This document shows, piece after piece, positions 55,683 to 64,000 of a DNA stretch of 64,000 bases. Under the pieces are notes generated by a model, which saw only the letters and a program-made list of their open reading frames with translations, did no database searches and was not told the DNA's origin. The translations under genes and the position numbers were made by a program. The stretch is from positions 1 to 64,000 of the forward strand of contig NZ_JAMFLZ010000005.1 of assembly GCF_023502325.1 (NCBI RefSeq). The letters are read 5' to 3'. This DNA is from Wocania_A spongiicola (GTDB lineage Bacteria; Bacteroidota; Bacteroidia; Flavobacteriales; Flavobacteriaceae). Within the stretch, counting starts at the first letter, position 1, and the number at the start of each line of letters is the position of its first letter.

Positions 55683-56717
55683 ATGAATACTTTCAAAGCT
55701 CTCACAATCATATTTTTAGGTTTATTTATTATTTCTTGCGGTTCAAATTCTGGTCAAAAAAAAAATGATTTTACTATTAAAACTAATGCTGAGAAGGGGA
55801 ATATTTCTATATCCAAAACCCTAGATCTTTCTTTAGAAAACAAAAAAAATCACACTATAGATTCTGTTACATATACTTTAAATGGGGTCAAAATTGCCGA
55901 AAAGCAAACATTAAATAACCATAAACTAGGGAAACACATCATTGAAGCTACGGTATATTTCGATAATGAAAAGCAAACCGTTAACACTAGCATTACTATT
56001 TTAAATAACCAAACACCTAAAATTTATAAGTTTAATATTATTAATGAGTATCCACACGATATTACTTCGTATACACAAGGAATAGAATTTTTTAACGACA
56101 CTATTTATGAAAGTACTGGTCAATATAAAGAGTCTAAACTCAGAAAGCTTGATTATAAAACAGGAGAGGTTATAAAAAACATAAATTTAGCTAACGAATA
56201 TTTTGGAGAAGGCTTAACAATTTTAAATAATAAAATTTATCAACTTACATGGCAAAGAGGTACTGGGTTTGTTTATGATGTAAACACTTTTGATAAACTA
56301 AGTAGCTTTAGCTATGGCAATAGTAAAGAAGGTTGGGGATTATGTAACAATGCAAATACTATTTATAAAAGTGATGGCACTGAAAGAATATGGCTTTTAA
56401 ATCCTGAAACCTTAGCTGAACAAAATTATATTCAAGTGTTTACAAATAAAGGTAAAATTGGACGGATTAATGAATTGGAATGGATTAATGGGCAAATTTA
56501 TGCAAACATTTATCAAAAAAATGGAGTAGCAATTATAAACCCAAAAAATGGTGCAGTAGTTGGTGTTATTGATTTTTCTTCATTAAAAGAAAAAGTAACC
56601 CAACATGAAAAACTAGATGTTTTAAATGGTATTGCTTACAACCCAAAAACTAAAACCATATTTGTAACAGGTAAACGTTGGGATAAATTATTTGAGGTTG
56701 AAATTGTTGAAAAGTAA
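55683..56717 (+). CDS. Glutaminyl-peptide cyclotransferase (beta-propeller type) lipoprotein
   Basis: The 344-residue lipoprotein (lipobox FIISCGS) has an N-terminal Ig-like domain (~25-115) and a five-bladed propeller of the plant/bacterial glutamine cyclotransferase family (~125-344): YTQGIEFFNDTIYESTGQYKES, YFGEGLTILNNKIYQLTWQ, EGWGLCNNANTIYKSDGTE and IYANIYQKNGVAIINPKNG. It turns N-terminal Gln into pyroglutamate on exported proteins, which fits the many T9SS and lipoprotein cargoes beginning with Gln after cleavage. Active-site residues are not counted here. Divergent from the SRP RNA. Confidence 0.9.
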   Translation: MNTFKALTIIFLGLFIISCGSNSGQKKNDFTIKTNAEKGNISISKTLDLSLENKKNHTIDSVTYTLNGVKIAEKQTLNNHKLGKHIIEATVYFDNEKQTVNTSITILNNQTPKIYKFNIINEYPHDITSYTQGIEFFNDTIYESTGQYKESKLRKLDYKTGEVIKNINLANEYFGEGLTILNNKIYQLTWQRGTGFVYDVNTFDKLSSFSYGNSKEGWGLCNNANTIYKSDGTERIWLLNPETLAEQNYIQVFTNKGKIGRINELEWINGQIYANIYQKNGVAIINPKNGAVVGVIDFSSLKEKVTQHEKLDVLNGIAYNPKTKTIFVTGKRWDKLFEVEIVEK

Positions 56718-56885
56718 TCTTCGCTATATCAAAAACTTCTGTTTAGCTATAGTTTCTTGCCGACTGCAGAAATAATTTATTACTTTACTACAAACCTTAT
56801 ATATCTATATAATACCTTTAAGCATGTTTTATTTTAATATATTTATAGTAAGGTTATTTAGTATTAGCTATATTTTTTGCATTAA

Positions 56886-57131
56886 CTAAAGAAACAAATT
56901 CTTATATATACCTTAACCATTGTTATTCTTGGAATAGTTTTATTATTCTTTTTAATTGCCATATCCAAACTTAATGCTTTCATTTCATTTATTATAGTCT
57001 GTCTCTTTGTAGATATCCTTCAAGGTGTGGGATTAGAACAAATTATTCAATCCGTCCAAACAGGAATTGGTAATACTCTTGGTTTTTTGGTCATGTTTCT
57101 TGGTTTAGGTGCTATGCTAGGGAAACTGGTT
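56886..57131 (+). pseudogene. N-terminal remnant of a GntP-type gluconate permease
   Basis: Frame 56886-57179 reads ~80 residues of a gluconate:H+ symporter N-terminus: LGIVLLFFLIAISKLNAF, then QGVGLEQIIQSVQTGIGN and TLGFLVMFLGLGAMLGKL. GntP-family transporters are ~440 residues, so over 80% is missing. There is no ATG, GTG or TTG between the upstream stop (56883-56885) and the conserved part, so the start is also lost. At about 57125-57131 similarity ends abruptly and the sequence continues in another frame as a different gene. The old frame stops at 57177. Confidence 0.75.
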
Positions 57132-57352
57132 CTATACACGGAGGCTCACACACTAGAGTTGATTTACAAGCTTCTCTAGAAGAATTTACTACTGTAAATA
57201 TTCCTTGGACAGACTTTAGGTTAGACGGAAAATTAAATGGTAATTTATTAAGCATTAGCAATTTATGTAAATTCAATTTTGTGAATTACAACCCTGTTGC
57301 AAATGCAACTATAGAAATTACTTCAATAAAGATTGATGGCTTTAAATTATAA
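57125..57352 (+). pseudogene. C-terminal remnant of a carbohydrate-binding-like protein
   Basis: From about 57125 a second frame gives 75 codons up to TAA at 57350: SIHGGSHTRVDLQASLEEF, then TTVNIPWTDFRLDGKLNG, SNLCKFNFVNYNPVANATIE and ITSIKIDGFKL. The strand pattern (VDLQASLEEFTTVNIPW, TSIKIDGF) resembles the jelly-roll end of galactose-binding/CBM-type domains found in secreted glycan-degrading enzymes. It lacks any start or N-terminal domain and is out of frame with the permease remnant. The domain assignment is a judgement from pattern only. Confidence 0.6.
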
Positions 57353-57376
57353 TTCTCAAAGTTTAGTAAAAAACTA

Positions 57377-58360
57377 TTAAAATGACTTACGTACTGCACT
57401 TTGTGTACAAGGGCAATTACTTATACCTTGTAAAAAGTCTATTCCTATGGTAACAACATGCGTTCCTGAATTAAACCTTGACAAATCGTTAATAGTTACT
57501 TGGTAAGCATAACCAAAATAAAACTGTCTCTTTTTAAAACCAGCCATCGGACCTATATTAAGAGGTTTAAAAAATTGATCATTGAGAAAGCGGTAAGATA
57601 TACCTGCCCAATAATAATCATCATTTTTGTTATACTTTCTAAATTTAAAATTAAAGTCGGTAGCAGAACGCTTATCACTACTAAACAATTGGTAAAAGAT
57701 AGAAGGTTCATATTCTAAACCACTTTTTTTAGGGCCTCTAAAAGTAAAACCGGAATATATTTGGTAATTAGAAAGCAAATTAGGTTCTAATTTTCTTATA
57801 GAACTATCAAAATCTTTATCTAATATATTATTAGCATTAAAGCTTACAAAGAATCCTTTATATCTGTAAAGCGCACTCACATCAAAGTTATGATTTGAAG
57901 TTCGTCTATCATCAGTAACAAAAGGGTCTATTATTGGGTTTTCGTAACCTGTATTGAAATTATTTATATCAATTCTGAAATTATTTAGATTATACGAAAT
58001 ACCAAATGATAAATATTGTTTTGTGTAATAATCTAAAACTAGATGATGTGCAAATGAAAATTTAGCACCCGTTTGAATTGTATTTCCGTTTCTATCATTA
58101 TAAAGTGAGACTCCAATACCAGATCGGTCAGCAATCCTGAAATCGCCATAAATGGATTGATTATCTGGAGCTCCTTTTATGCCAACCCATTGGGTCAATC
58201 CGTTAGCTCTAATTTTTAAATTATCACCAATACCTGCATAAGCTGGAGATATAACAAATTCGTTATCTGCTAAATACTGCGTAAAAACAGGTAAGTTTAA
58301 TTCTTGGCTATAACTAAATGTTACAGTTATAAAAAGAATATATATGATTAGTTTTTTCAT
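57377..58360 (-). CDS. PorP/SprF family type IX secretion outer-membrane protein
   Basis: The 327-residue protein has a signal peptide (ending TFSYSQ) and the family opening PVFTQYLADNEFVISPAYAGIG, followed by GLTQWVGIKGAPDNQS and barrel strands (FFVSFNANNILDKDF, YYWAGISYRFLND, FYFGYAYQVTINDLSRFNSGTHV). It follows the giant adhesin gene by 20 bases and should be its export partner, as SprF is for SprB. The protein ends with a short tail bearing two Cys (ISNCPCTQ). It differs clearly from the copy at 1.9 kb. Confidence 0.92.
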   Translation of the reverse strand: MKKLIIYILFITVTFSYSQELNLPVFTQYLADNEFVISPAYAGIGDNLKIRANGLTQWVGIKGAPDNQSIYGDFRIADRSGIGVSLYNDRNGNTIQTGAKFSFAHHLVLDYYTKQYLSFGISYNLNNFRIDINNFNTGYENPIIDPFVTDDRRTSNHNFDVSALYRYKGFFVSFNANNILDKDFDSSIRKLEPNLLSNYQIYSGFTFRGPKKSGLEYEPSIFYQLFSSDKRSATDFNFKFRKYNKNDDYYWAGISYRFLNDQFFKPLNIGPMAGFKKRQFYFGYAYQVTINDLSRFNSGTHVVTIGIDFLQGISNCPCTQSAVRKSF

Positions 58361-58380
58361 TTTAATTTTTTTTGAGGGTT

Positions 58381-61300
58381 TTATCTGTACAATGTAAAGT
58401 GACCAACAAACTCACGATCGTCCAGATTATCGTTTAACCTTACTACATACCAGTAATCACCAGTAGGAAGTTCTTTGCCATTGTATTTGCCATCCCATTT
58501 TTGTCCAACCCTTAAAGTTGCTATTTTACGACCATATCTATCAAAAATATCAAACGTCATATCTCTATACTGATCTGTACAACCAGGCCCCCATCCATCT
58601 AGAACACCATCATTATTAGGAGTAAAATAATTAGGGATACACACATCTATATATTCAAAATATCTAGTAGCAATTGCAACACAACCATTACTATCTGTTA
58701 CTGTTACTGTGTAATCGCCAGACGCATAAATAAGGAAAGTATTAGTGCTTCCGTAAGACACACCATTTAGTGTATATTCATAATCTCCAGAGCCTCCAGA
58801 AGCTACAGCAACTATTTCGTTTAATGCTCCATCTTCTAAAACTAACACTAATGGTTCGTAAGCAATAATATCAAAAGTATCAGTTCTTTTAATACATCCA
58901 TTTGTATGCCTTACATCTATAAAATGATTTAATCCTGGCGGCACATCTATAAATACATTACTCGTTTGGTATGCCCCTCCATTTAATGAATAGTCTAAAT
59001 CTGATGGATTTACACTAGCATCAACCGTTACAGTAACTGTGTTGGTTGATAAATTGTTTGTACATCCATAGTCTACTTCTACCATAGGGTCTATTAATAC
59101 TGATGGTGGAAATGTAATGTTCCATTCAGATTCACAACCTTGAGCATCACGTACATAAACTACATGGTCGCCACCTGCTAATCCTGTAAAATCGAATTGA
59201 GTTTGTGTTAAAGTACCAGTTGTATATGTACCATTAATATCATCTAAACTAACACTGTAAGGTAAATTTCCTCCAGAAATTTCAATACTAAACTCACCGT
59301 CTAAATCACCATTACAAACTTCTGGAATAATTGAGTTTGGAACAATAGTTAGTGTTACTGGAGTTGGTTGATCGATAATAAAATCTAAAAGAACAAAACA
59401 ACCTAATTCATCTTGAGCAATAGCTTGATAAGTTCCTGGTGCTAAATCTTCAAAAATAGGAGTATCAAAAAACTGATTTAATTGAGGTGAAATAGCATAT
59501 TTTATAACTCCTGTCCCCCCAGAAGCAGTAATTTCCATTACGCCATCATTACTTCCAGTACAAGTAACATCAGTAACCCTAAAGTTTACAATTAATGGTG
59601 CTGCTGGTTCTGTAATTGTTGCTTGAGCACTTGTAGATAAGCAATCACCGCTATCTACCTGTACTTGATAGGTACCAATTGGTAAATCAGTAAATACTCC
59701 TGGGCTACTTTGTATTGGTGCAGGAGCAATATCTGTTCCTGAACCATCTTGTAATGTATAAACATAGCTACCTAAACCTCCTTCAGCAGTTGCTATAATA
59801 ACACCTGTACTATCTCCAGCACAATTAATTGAAGCATTAGTAGTATCTAAACTAACCATTAATGTTGGTAATGGATCTATTGTAATTTCATTAGAAACAC
59901 TAGATATACAACCATTAGTATCTCTTACATAATACATATATGTACCTGGTGTAACACCAGTAATAGTTGTAGATGTAGCAAAAGAACCTAAAACAGTTGC
60001 AAAAGTAGCAGAATTACTATACTCGTAAGTTCCTGTTCCGCCAGTTGCACTTAAAGTAAGGGTCGCATCTGTAGTACAAGTTGGTGTTGTAGCAACAACC
60101 AAGCTTGGTTGTATTTCAGTTGGTTCTGTAATAACAACATCGGCTGAAGTGTATATACAATTATAACCATCAGTAACAACAATATTATAAGTTCCTGCTC
60201 CTAACCCATTAAATACATTTGATGGTTGAGGACCAGACGTACTAGTTGTTGGAGAAGTCATATTTAATGTATACGAATAGTTGCTCCCTTGCCCTCCACT
60301 CACAGCATTTACTGTTATTGAAGCATTAGTGTCTCCAAAACAAGACAATAACGGTGTATTTGCAGTAGCTGTAGCCGTAATTGGAGGCGGAATAACTAAT
60401 GTTGTTCCATCGGATGCTATACATCCACCAGCATCTCTAACATTTACTGTATAGATACCTGCTGATAAATTAATAAACGTACCGCTTGGTGAGTATGCAA
60501 CTGTTGCCGCTCCTGTTAACTCATATTCATAAGTTCCCCAACCGCCACTCGCAACAGCAGTAATTGTTCCGCTGTTATTATCACAAGTCACATTTGAAGT
60601 CTCAGTAGCAACAACCGATAAGGCTTCAGATGGAGAAGGAATAATAACGCTTCCAGTGTTGGAACAAAACGGGCTAGCAGTTTCTGTAATAACAATAGAA
60701 TAACTACCTGCAAGTAATCCTGTAACTGGTTGAGGGTTTGTTGATGTATTAGCAGCTACAACACCAAAAACAGAAGTGCTGGAACTATCAAATACTTCAT
60801 AATTGTATGGACCTGAATAACCACTCACATTTAATTCAAATGAGCCATCATTATCACCAAAACAGGTTACTGGAGCTGGTGTTGTTGAGATTGTTGGAAG
60901 CGCTGTTGTAGGAACAACTATAATTGCATCTTCAGAACATAATGTATTAGTATCAGTTATTGTTACAGTATATGTACCAGACGGTACACCCGAAAACACG
61001 TTAGTACTTAAACTAATTGATGCAGGGTTAGGACTAATAGTATATGTATATATTCCTGTACCTCCTGAGCCAGTTACAGTAATTTCTCCATCATCGTCAT
61101 TACAAGTAGCTAATGCTGTTACTGAAGGAATTAAGTCTATTGGTGCTTCTATAGTTACAGTTACTAAATTTCCGCAACCGTTTATATCTTGAATTTCAAC
61201 AGTGTGCACTCCAGATGATAAATTTGATATGGTAAATGGTGCTGTACGTATTTGAAATGCACCGCCATCTATACTATAACTATATGGTGCAATACCTGCT

Positions 61301-64000
61301 GTTGTTAATGCAACATCAATTTCAAAATTACCTTCTGTAGCTGTACATTGATTAGTAACTAATGCTGTTATAATTGGTTCAGGGTCTGCTGGTAAAACTA
61401 AAACCGGGGTCGATTTAATACAACCATTAGCATCAATAACATGTACATAATAACTATTAGCATCAACATTGAAAGTACTTGCAGATGCCCATGAAGGATC
61501 TGTAGCTAATGGTGGAACTGCTGATGTAGTAATTTGATATAAATATGGTGCTGTACCATTTGTGGCAATAGCACTAATTAATCCAGAGTTTGGATTACAA
61601 TTTGCGTTTTTATCAACCGTAGCAGTTATATCTAAATCTATAGCAGATTCTGTAATTTCAAAAATTGCCGTTGCAGATTGACAGCCATTGAATGAACCTG
61701 TTCCGTTTTCAGTAAAAACAATATAATATTGTCCTACAGCTAGCGTTCCAGGTGACGGTGTTGTTACCGTTTCTGGAGTCCCAAAAGTAACCGGCAAATT
61801 TGTTGGTCCATCTACTAATACATTTGTAAACGCTGTATAAATAGCATAATCAACTGATGTCGTTGTACTATCAAAGTTATCAATAGTAAATGTTACACTA
61901 CCATTGTTTTCACCTATACAAACTACATTATTAGGAACAACTGATGATGTTAAAGTTGAAGCTGGATCTATTGGTGCATCAGCAGATTTAACATAGTAAC
62001 AATCTGTTACAAGATCGTGCACTACAAAAGTGTAAACAACTCCTGGTATTAGATTTGTAAATGTTCTTCTATTTGGAAAACCTACATCCGAAGGGAAAAA
62101 AGTTGATGTATAAGGCGCAAAATTAAATTCTAAAATACCAAACTCATAACTACCACTACCTACAGCAGATATTGCTTCTACAGTAGCTGTACCACCTGAC
62201 GTACAATCTGGTACAACGGTAGTAACATCAATTAACAAATCTGATGGTGGTGATGCAATAACTATTTGCTGAGAAAAACTACAACCATTAGCATCAACTA
62301 CATTTATTGTATAAGTACCAAAATTGATAATATTGAATGTATGATCTTCATTTGATATAGCTGAATATGGGTTACCAGGAATAACATCATTAAAGTTATT
62401 GGTAATATGATATGTAAAAGGTGCAGTTCCTCCTGCAACGTTTTCAACAGTAATTGAACCTAAACTAGAACCTCCTGGATTATTACAAGTAATATCTACC
62501 TTTGTTAAATCAAAAGTAATCGGACTAGGTTCTGTAATAGTAATGGTTTCAGTATCTGTACAAGATTTAGAATCTGTTAATGTAATCGTGTACGTCCCTG
62601 CTGGTAAACCACTAGTTTGTGTACCGTAATCTGTAGCTGTTGTATCGTTATTAACGTTAATTACAAAAGGAGGTGTTCCAACTGAATTATTAATTGTTAT
62701 TTGAATAGCAGCATTAGAATCTCCATTACATAAAATAGGTTGCGTTTGCACTACCGAAATAATTTCTGGTAATGTTATAGCATTTATAGTTTGTACATTA
62801 GACACGGCTGTACATCCATTGGCATCGGTTACCTCAAATTGATATGTACCATCTGTAGCCGTTGTATAAGTAAATGGGGTACCTGTTACACCTAAAGAAG
62901 TATAAGCTCCGCCATTAAATGAAACAGCATAGGTAAATGGTGAAACCCCTCCAGAAATTGTTCCAGCAATTGAAGCATCTGGTGATGCTGTACAATCTAT
63001 ATCTTTAGTTAAAACTGTGCTTACTGCAATTGGTGGTAATGGAGCAATAGTATAAGATTCAATGTATACACAATCATTTGCATCTCTTACTTGAAATGTA
63101 TAAGTGTCTGGTGATAACCCTAAAAACACATTAGAAGGTTGATATGCTGTAGCTGAAGCAGCTGGAGCAATTATTTGATACTCTAATGGCAATGTGCCAC
63201 CAGTAGTTCCTGTAATTGTAATATCAGTTGTAACAGTAGGGCAACTTAAAGGTGTATTACTAAACGCTAAATCTGTTGGTGGATTTAGTGGATCAATAGT
63301 TATTGGTGCAGTAACAAAAGTACAATTATTTGCATCTCTAATAGTTACTGTATAAGTTCCATCTGTTAATCCAGAAAATGTTGTTCCTAGTTGAAAATTA
63401 AATCCATCAATACTGTAAGCATATGGTGGGTTTCCGCCAGAAACTCCAGAAACTGTTATAACACCATTAGTTATACAAGTATAAGGTGTTGTTAATGTCG
63501 CTGTTCCCGAAATTGCAGTAGTAGCTATAATAGATACAAGCTGCGGAGTTGTAACACACACCTCTGTTCCAAAAGTATATTGTACCACCACATTATAATC
63601 TCCTGCTGCAAGTCCAGTAAATACAGGCGAATTAAAAAATGTCGCACCGTTATCAATACTGTATTCTAAAGTATTCCCATTTGGATTAGTGACATTAATA
63701 TTTATTGCACCTACGTTACCATCATCTGAACACAGAATATCTGTTTTAGTAACATTAAAATCTGGTGATGGGGTGGCATCAACTGTTATCGATGTATCTG
63801 CAGAACAATTATTAGAATCTACAACAGTAATATTATAAACTCCTGCGTTGGGTACATTTATTATTGGTGTCGTTTGAAAAACCGTAGTACTATTTACAAA
63901 ATAGAAATATGGTGGTGTACCTCCTACTGGATAAACAGTAATTTCGCCATCTGTACAGGTTAATGGTTTTGTTAATGCCGAAGTTGCTTCTAATAAAGGA
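58381..64000 (-). CDS. Giant SprB-repeat adhesin with type IX C-terminal domain (5' part beyond window)
   Basis: The minus-strand frame stays open from the stop at 58381 to the last base, giving ~1873 codons. A start near 63591 would be a GTG inside a repeat, not the true start. The protein is a tandem array of ~75-90-residue SprB-type repeats with the pattern G-YTVTVTDxxGC and VxxGGxxPYxYSIDG; the Cys in each is conserved. The last ~85 residues are the gliding-motility C-terminal domain (CIPNYFTPNNDGVLDGWG, FDIFDRYGRKI, LPTGDYWYVVRL). SprB of F. johnsoniae is a mobile gliding adhesin; this protein is a likely functional analogue but not shown to be SprB. Followed by a PorP/SprF gene. Confidence 0.92.
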   Translation of the reverse strand, partial: PLLEATSALTKPLTCTDGEITVYPVGGTPPYFYFVNSTTVFQTTPIINVPNAGVYNITVVDSNNCSADTSITVDATPSPDFNVTKTDILCSDDGNVGAININVTNPNGNTLEYSIDNGATFFNSPVFTGLAAGDYNVVVQYTFGTEVCVTTPQLVSIIATTAISGTATLTTPYTCITNGVITVSGVSGGNPPYAYSIDGFNFQLGTTFSGLTDGTYTVTIRDANNCTFVTAPITIDPLNPPTDLAFSNTPLSCPTVTTDITITGTTGGTLPLEYQIIAPAASATAYQPSNVFLGLSPDTYTFQVRDANDCVYIESYTIAPLPPIAVSTVLTKDIDCTASPDASIAGTISGGVSPFTYAVSFNGGAYTSLGVTGTPFTYTTATDGTYQFEVTDANGCTAVSNVQTINAITLPEIISVVQTQPILCNGDSNAAIQITINNSVGTPPFVINVNNDTTATDYGTQTSGLPAGTYTITLTDSKSCTDTETITITEPSPITFDLTKVDITCNNPGGSSLGSITVENVAGGTAPFTYHITNNFNDVIPGNPYSAISNEDHTFNIINFGTYTINVVDANGCSFSQQIVIASPPSDLLIDVTTVVPDCTSGGTATVEAISAVGSGSYEFGILEFNFAPYTSTFFPSDVGFPNRRTFTNLIPGVVYTFVVHDLVTDCYYVKSADAPIDPASTLTSSVVPNNVVCIGENNGSVTFTIDNFDSTTTSVDYAIYTAFTNVLVDGPTNLPVTFGTPETVTTPSPGTLAVGQYYIVFTENGTGSFNGCQSATAIFEITESAIDLDITATVDKNANCNPNSGLISAIATNGTAPYLYQITTSAVPPLATDPSWASASTFNVDANSYYVHVIDANGCIKSTPVLVLPADPEPIITALVTNQCTATEGNFEIDVALTTAGIAPYSYSIDGGAFQIRTAPFTISNLSSGVHTVEIQDINGCGNLVTVTIEAPIDLIPSVTALATCNDDDGEITVTGSGGTGIYTYTISPNPASISLSTNVFSGVPSGTYTVTITDTNTLCSEDAIIVVPTTALPTISTTPAPVTCFGDNDGSFELNVSGYSGPYNYEVFDSSSTSVFGVVAANTSTNPQPVTGLLAGSYSIVITETASPFCSNTGSVIIPSPSEALSVVATETSNVTCDNNSGTITAVASGGWGTYEYELTGAATVAYSPSGTFINLSAGIYTVNVRDAGGCIASDGTTLVIPPPITATATANTPLLSCFGDTNASITVNAVSGGQGSNYSYTLNMTSPTTSTSGPQPSNVFNGLGAGTYNIVVTDGYNCIYTSADVVITEPTEIQPSLVVATTPTCTTDATLTLSATGGTGTYEYSNSATFATVLGSFATSTTITGVTPGTYMYYVRDTNGCISSVSNEITIDPLPTLMVSLDTTNASINCAGDSTGVIIATAEGGLGSYVYTLQDGSGTDIAPAPIQSSPGVFTDLPIGTYQVQVDSGDCLSTSAQATITEPAAPLIVNFRVTDVTCTGSNDGVMEITASGGTGVIKYAISPQLNQFFDTPIFEDLAPGTYQAIAQDELGCFVLLDFIIDQPTPVTLTIVPNSIIPEVCNGDLDGEFSIEISGGNLPYSVSLDDINGTYTTGTLTQTQFDFTGLAGGDHVVYVRDAQGCESEWNITFPPSVLIDPMVEVDYGCTNNLSTNTVTVTVDASVNPSDLDYSLNGGAYQTSNVFIDVPPGLNHFIDVRHTNGCIKRTDTFDIIAYEPLVLVLEDGALNEIVAVASGGSGDYEYTLNGVSYGSTNTFLIYASGDYTVTVTDSNGCVAIATRYFEYIDVCIPNYFTPNNDGVLDGWGPGCTDQYRDMTFDIFDRYGRKIATLRVGQKWDGKYNGKELPTGDYWYVVRLNDNLDDREFVGHFTLYR

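Larger units (their letters stand above)
56718..57376. other. Intergenic region holding gene remnants
   Basis: This is the longest stretch without an intact gene. 56718-56885 shows nothing recognisable, AT-rich. 56886-57352 holds two truncated coding remnants described separately. No promoter, terminator or mobile-element end was found at either border. Confidence 0.7.

Noticed and set aside
55523..55711. Minus-strand 62-codon open frame
   Set aside because: It overlies the SRP RNA and its promoter; there is no protein-like pattern.
63591..63591. GTG as start of the giant adhesin
   Set aside because: The frame continues without stop to the window end with more SprB-type repeats, and no signal peptide follows the GTG.
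58381..64000. Satellite-like repeat DNA
   Set aside because: The repeats are at protein level (SprB type), with diverged nucleotides and one open frame.
1..64000. tRNA or rRNA genes
   Set aside because: No TPsiC-like GGTTCGAATCC patterns or rRNA signatures were noticed in the intergenic regions; a tRNA scan would settle this.

Overview
This window is an AT-rich chromosomal segment from a gliding-type member of the Bacteroidetes, almost certainly a (probably marine) Flavobacteriaceae species. Evidence: several type IX secretion/gliding genes (PorP/SprF, PorE-like OmpA proteins, PorQ, and huge adhesins with gliding-motility C-terminal domains), a fused E1 alpha/beta 2-oxoacid dehydrogenase, a Bacteroidetes-type SRP RNA, many lipoproteins, and promoters of the TTG-N19-TAnnTTTG type in place of a -35/-10 pattern. 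No genus or species can be named from the sequence alone.

Layout. 1-6.8 kb: 3' end of a HYR-repeat adhesin, its PorP/SprF partner and two tandem PorE-like genes, closed by a terminator. 6.9-14.1 kb: a toroid-fold protein with an abnormal 5' end, a CAP-domain lipoprotein, pdxH, small genes, then a tight minus-strand operon pyrR-pyrB-(STAS-like)-(DUF3291)-rnz. 14.2-21.1 kb: rpsA, a LysM/BON protein, cmk, porQ and lon. 21.3-29.5 kb: lipoprotein, rhomboid protease, LpxL-like acyltransferase, ATP-grasp enzyme, glmM, ACP phosphodiesterase, gamma-glutamyltransferase and a membrane-anchored unknown. 29.6-34.3 kb: an ASPIC/VCBS lipoprotein paired with a vanadium-haloperoxidase-like lipoprotein. 34.4-44.1 kb: uvrA, a LOG-family protein, an M1-peptidase-like protein lacking HExxH, the fused E1 gene and a small unknown. 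44.1-44.9 kb: a compact one-gene cassette with inverted ends and an attC-like palindrome. 44.9-56.7 kb: TlpA-like proteins, pheT, PAP2 phosphatase, DUF2007 protein, ABC-F ATPase, transaldolase-like fsa, SDR, SRP RNA and glutaminyl cyclase. 56.9-57.35 kb: fused remnants of two metabolic genes. 57.4-64 kb: a second PorP/SprF gene and a giant SprB-repeat adhesin running off the window end.

How it fits together. The two window ends hold adhesin + PorP/SprF modules facing inward; their products should be exported by the T9SS, of which PorQ and the PorE-like proteins are outer-membrane or periplasmic parts. The middle is mostly housekeeping: pyrimidine nucleotide synthesis (pyrR, pyrB, cmk), translation (rpsA, pheT, SRP RNA), proteolysis (lon, rhomboid), envelope precursors (glmM, acyltransferase) and DNA repair (uvrA).

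Most unusual observations: (i) the 783-bp cassette at 44135-44917, with perfect 9-bp inverted ends and a structured palindrome after its single gene; (ii) the deletion scar at 56886-57352 joining a gluconate-permease N-terminus to a carbohydrate-binding-like C-terminus; (iii) a palindrome-rich intergenic repeat at 53974-54073; (iv) a toroid-fold gene whose conserved reading frame extends upstream of any normal start codon. No tRNA, rRNA, CRISPR array, integrase or complete insertion sequence was seen.
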